From assembly GCA_016839665.1 (NCBI GenBank), contig JAEOTU010000190.1, positions 1-14,440 on the forward strand: a stretch of 14,440 bases of DNA, read 5' to 3'. The translations under genes were made by a program, and so were the position numbers. The notes beneath the pieces are model-generated. The model ran no database searches. It saw only the letters and a program-made list of their open reading frames with translations, and was not told where the DNA came from. Origin of the DNA: Candidatus Hodarchaeota archaeon. GTDB taxonomy: Archaea; Asgardarchaeota; Heimdallarchaeia; Hodarchaeales; Hodarchaeaceae. Positions 14,180 to 14,440 of the stretch are shown here, in pieces (positions within the stretch are counted from its first letter, which is position 1; each line of letters begins with the position of its first letter).

Positions 14180-14204
14180 TATAAAAGCTGTAAAGGACAT
14201 GTAA

Positions 14205-14440
14205 ATGTCACAGGATTTACTGCGAATTTCAAATAATGTCTATTTAGTGAAAGGAAAGAATAACGGGAGATTTCCTTCTTCACATTCAATCCTAATTTTT
14301 AGTGGCTCCAATGAAGCGGTACTGATAGACACGGGTTGCGGGATTAAGATCCTTAAAAAACTCAAGGAGCAATTTCACATCTATCGTATAATCAATTCTC
14401 ATACCCATCCTGATCACTCTGCTGGTAATTGGTTATTTCA
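14205..14440 (+). CDS. Metallo-beta-lactamase-fold hydrolase, N-terminal part
   Basis: Only the first 78 residues are inside the window; the gene continues past the edge. They show the MBL start: NNVYLVKGKN, a strand with SHSILIFSGS, EAVLIDTGCG and SHTHPDHSAGN. The last contains the HxHxDH metal motif at residues 66-71 (H66, H68, D70, H71). Such enzymes bind one or two zinc or iron ions and hydrolyse thioesters, lactones, phosphodiesters and other substrates; the subgroup cannot be judged from this part. ATG 14205 has AAAGGA eight bases upstream, and ATATAAAA at 14180-14187 is a likely TATA box. Confidence 0.87.
   Translation, partial: MSQDLLRISNNVYLVKGKNNGRFPSSHSILIFSGSNEAVLIDTGCGIKILKKLKEQFHIYRIINSHTHPDHSAGNWLF

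Overview
The window reads as chromosomal DNA of an AT-rich archaeon, most probably an Asgard archaeon. Signs of an archaeon are TATA/BRE-like boxes about 25-30 bases before several starts, GGTGA-type Shine-Dalgarno sequences, frequent GTG/TTG starts, and a zinc-binding lipoprotein-like receptor anchored by a C-terminal membrane helix. The Asgard suggestion rests mainly on a seven-helix membrane protein ending in a longin-like domain (12964-14121). It is an inference: no ribosomal or other marker gene is present. All genes are tightly packed, no intergenic stretch exceeds 300 bases, and I see no tRNA, rRNA, CRISPR array or insertion sequence.

Layout. (1) 81-1590, plus strand: a HEAT-repeat protein and an unrecognised four-helix membrane protein. 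(2) 3664 down to 1657, minus strand: an operon of an HD-domain phosphohydrolase, an NADP-type isocitrate/isopropylmalate dehydrogenase family enzyme and a MoaD/ThiS-type ubiquitin-fold protein. (3) 3853-5400, plus strand: citrate lyase alpha subunit (CitF) without its beta and gamma partners, transcribed divergently from operon 2 across a region holding a perfect 10-base inverted repeat. (4) 8592 down to 5437, minus strand: an operon of an SDR epimerase, a DinB-family protein, a NadD-like nucleotidyltransferase and a CinA/PncC-like protein that has lost the catalytic serine. (5) 8705-9343, plus strand: a DUF2085-like membrane protein.

(6) 11660 down to 9376, minus strand: DtxR-like regulator, ABC-3 permease and ABC ATPase. 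The matching solute-binding protein is divergent at 11853-12896. Together they form a complete zinc (or manganese) importer with its own regulator. Three features of it are unusual: the permease carries a cytoplasmic-type tail with a four-cysteine zinc-ribbon pattern and many histidines, the regulator lacks the family's usual metal ligands, and the binding protein is anchored at its C terminus. (7) 12964-14121, plus strand: the seven-helix/longin protein, the best candidate here for something undescribed. (8) 14205 to the window edge: the start of a metallo-beta-lactamase-fold hydrolase.

Metabolically, regions 2 and 3 suggest C6 tricarboxylate handling (isocitrate-type oxidation, citrate/CoA exchange) and region 4 suggests NAD-related nucleotide chemistry. 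These links come from gene order and family membership only.
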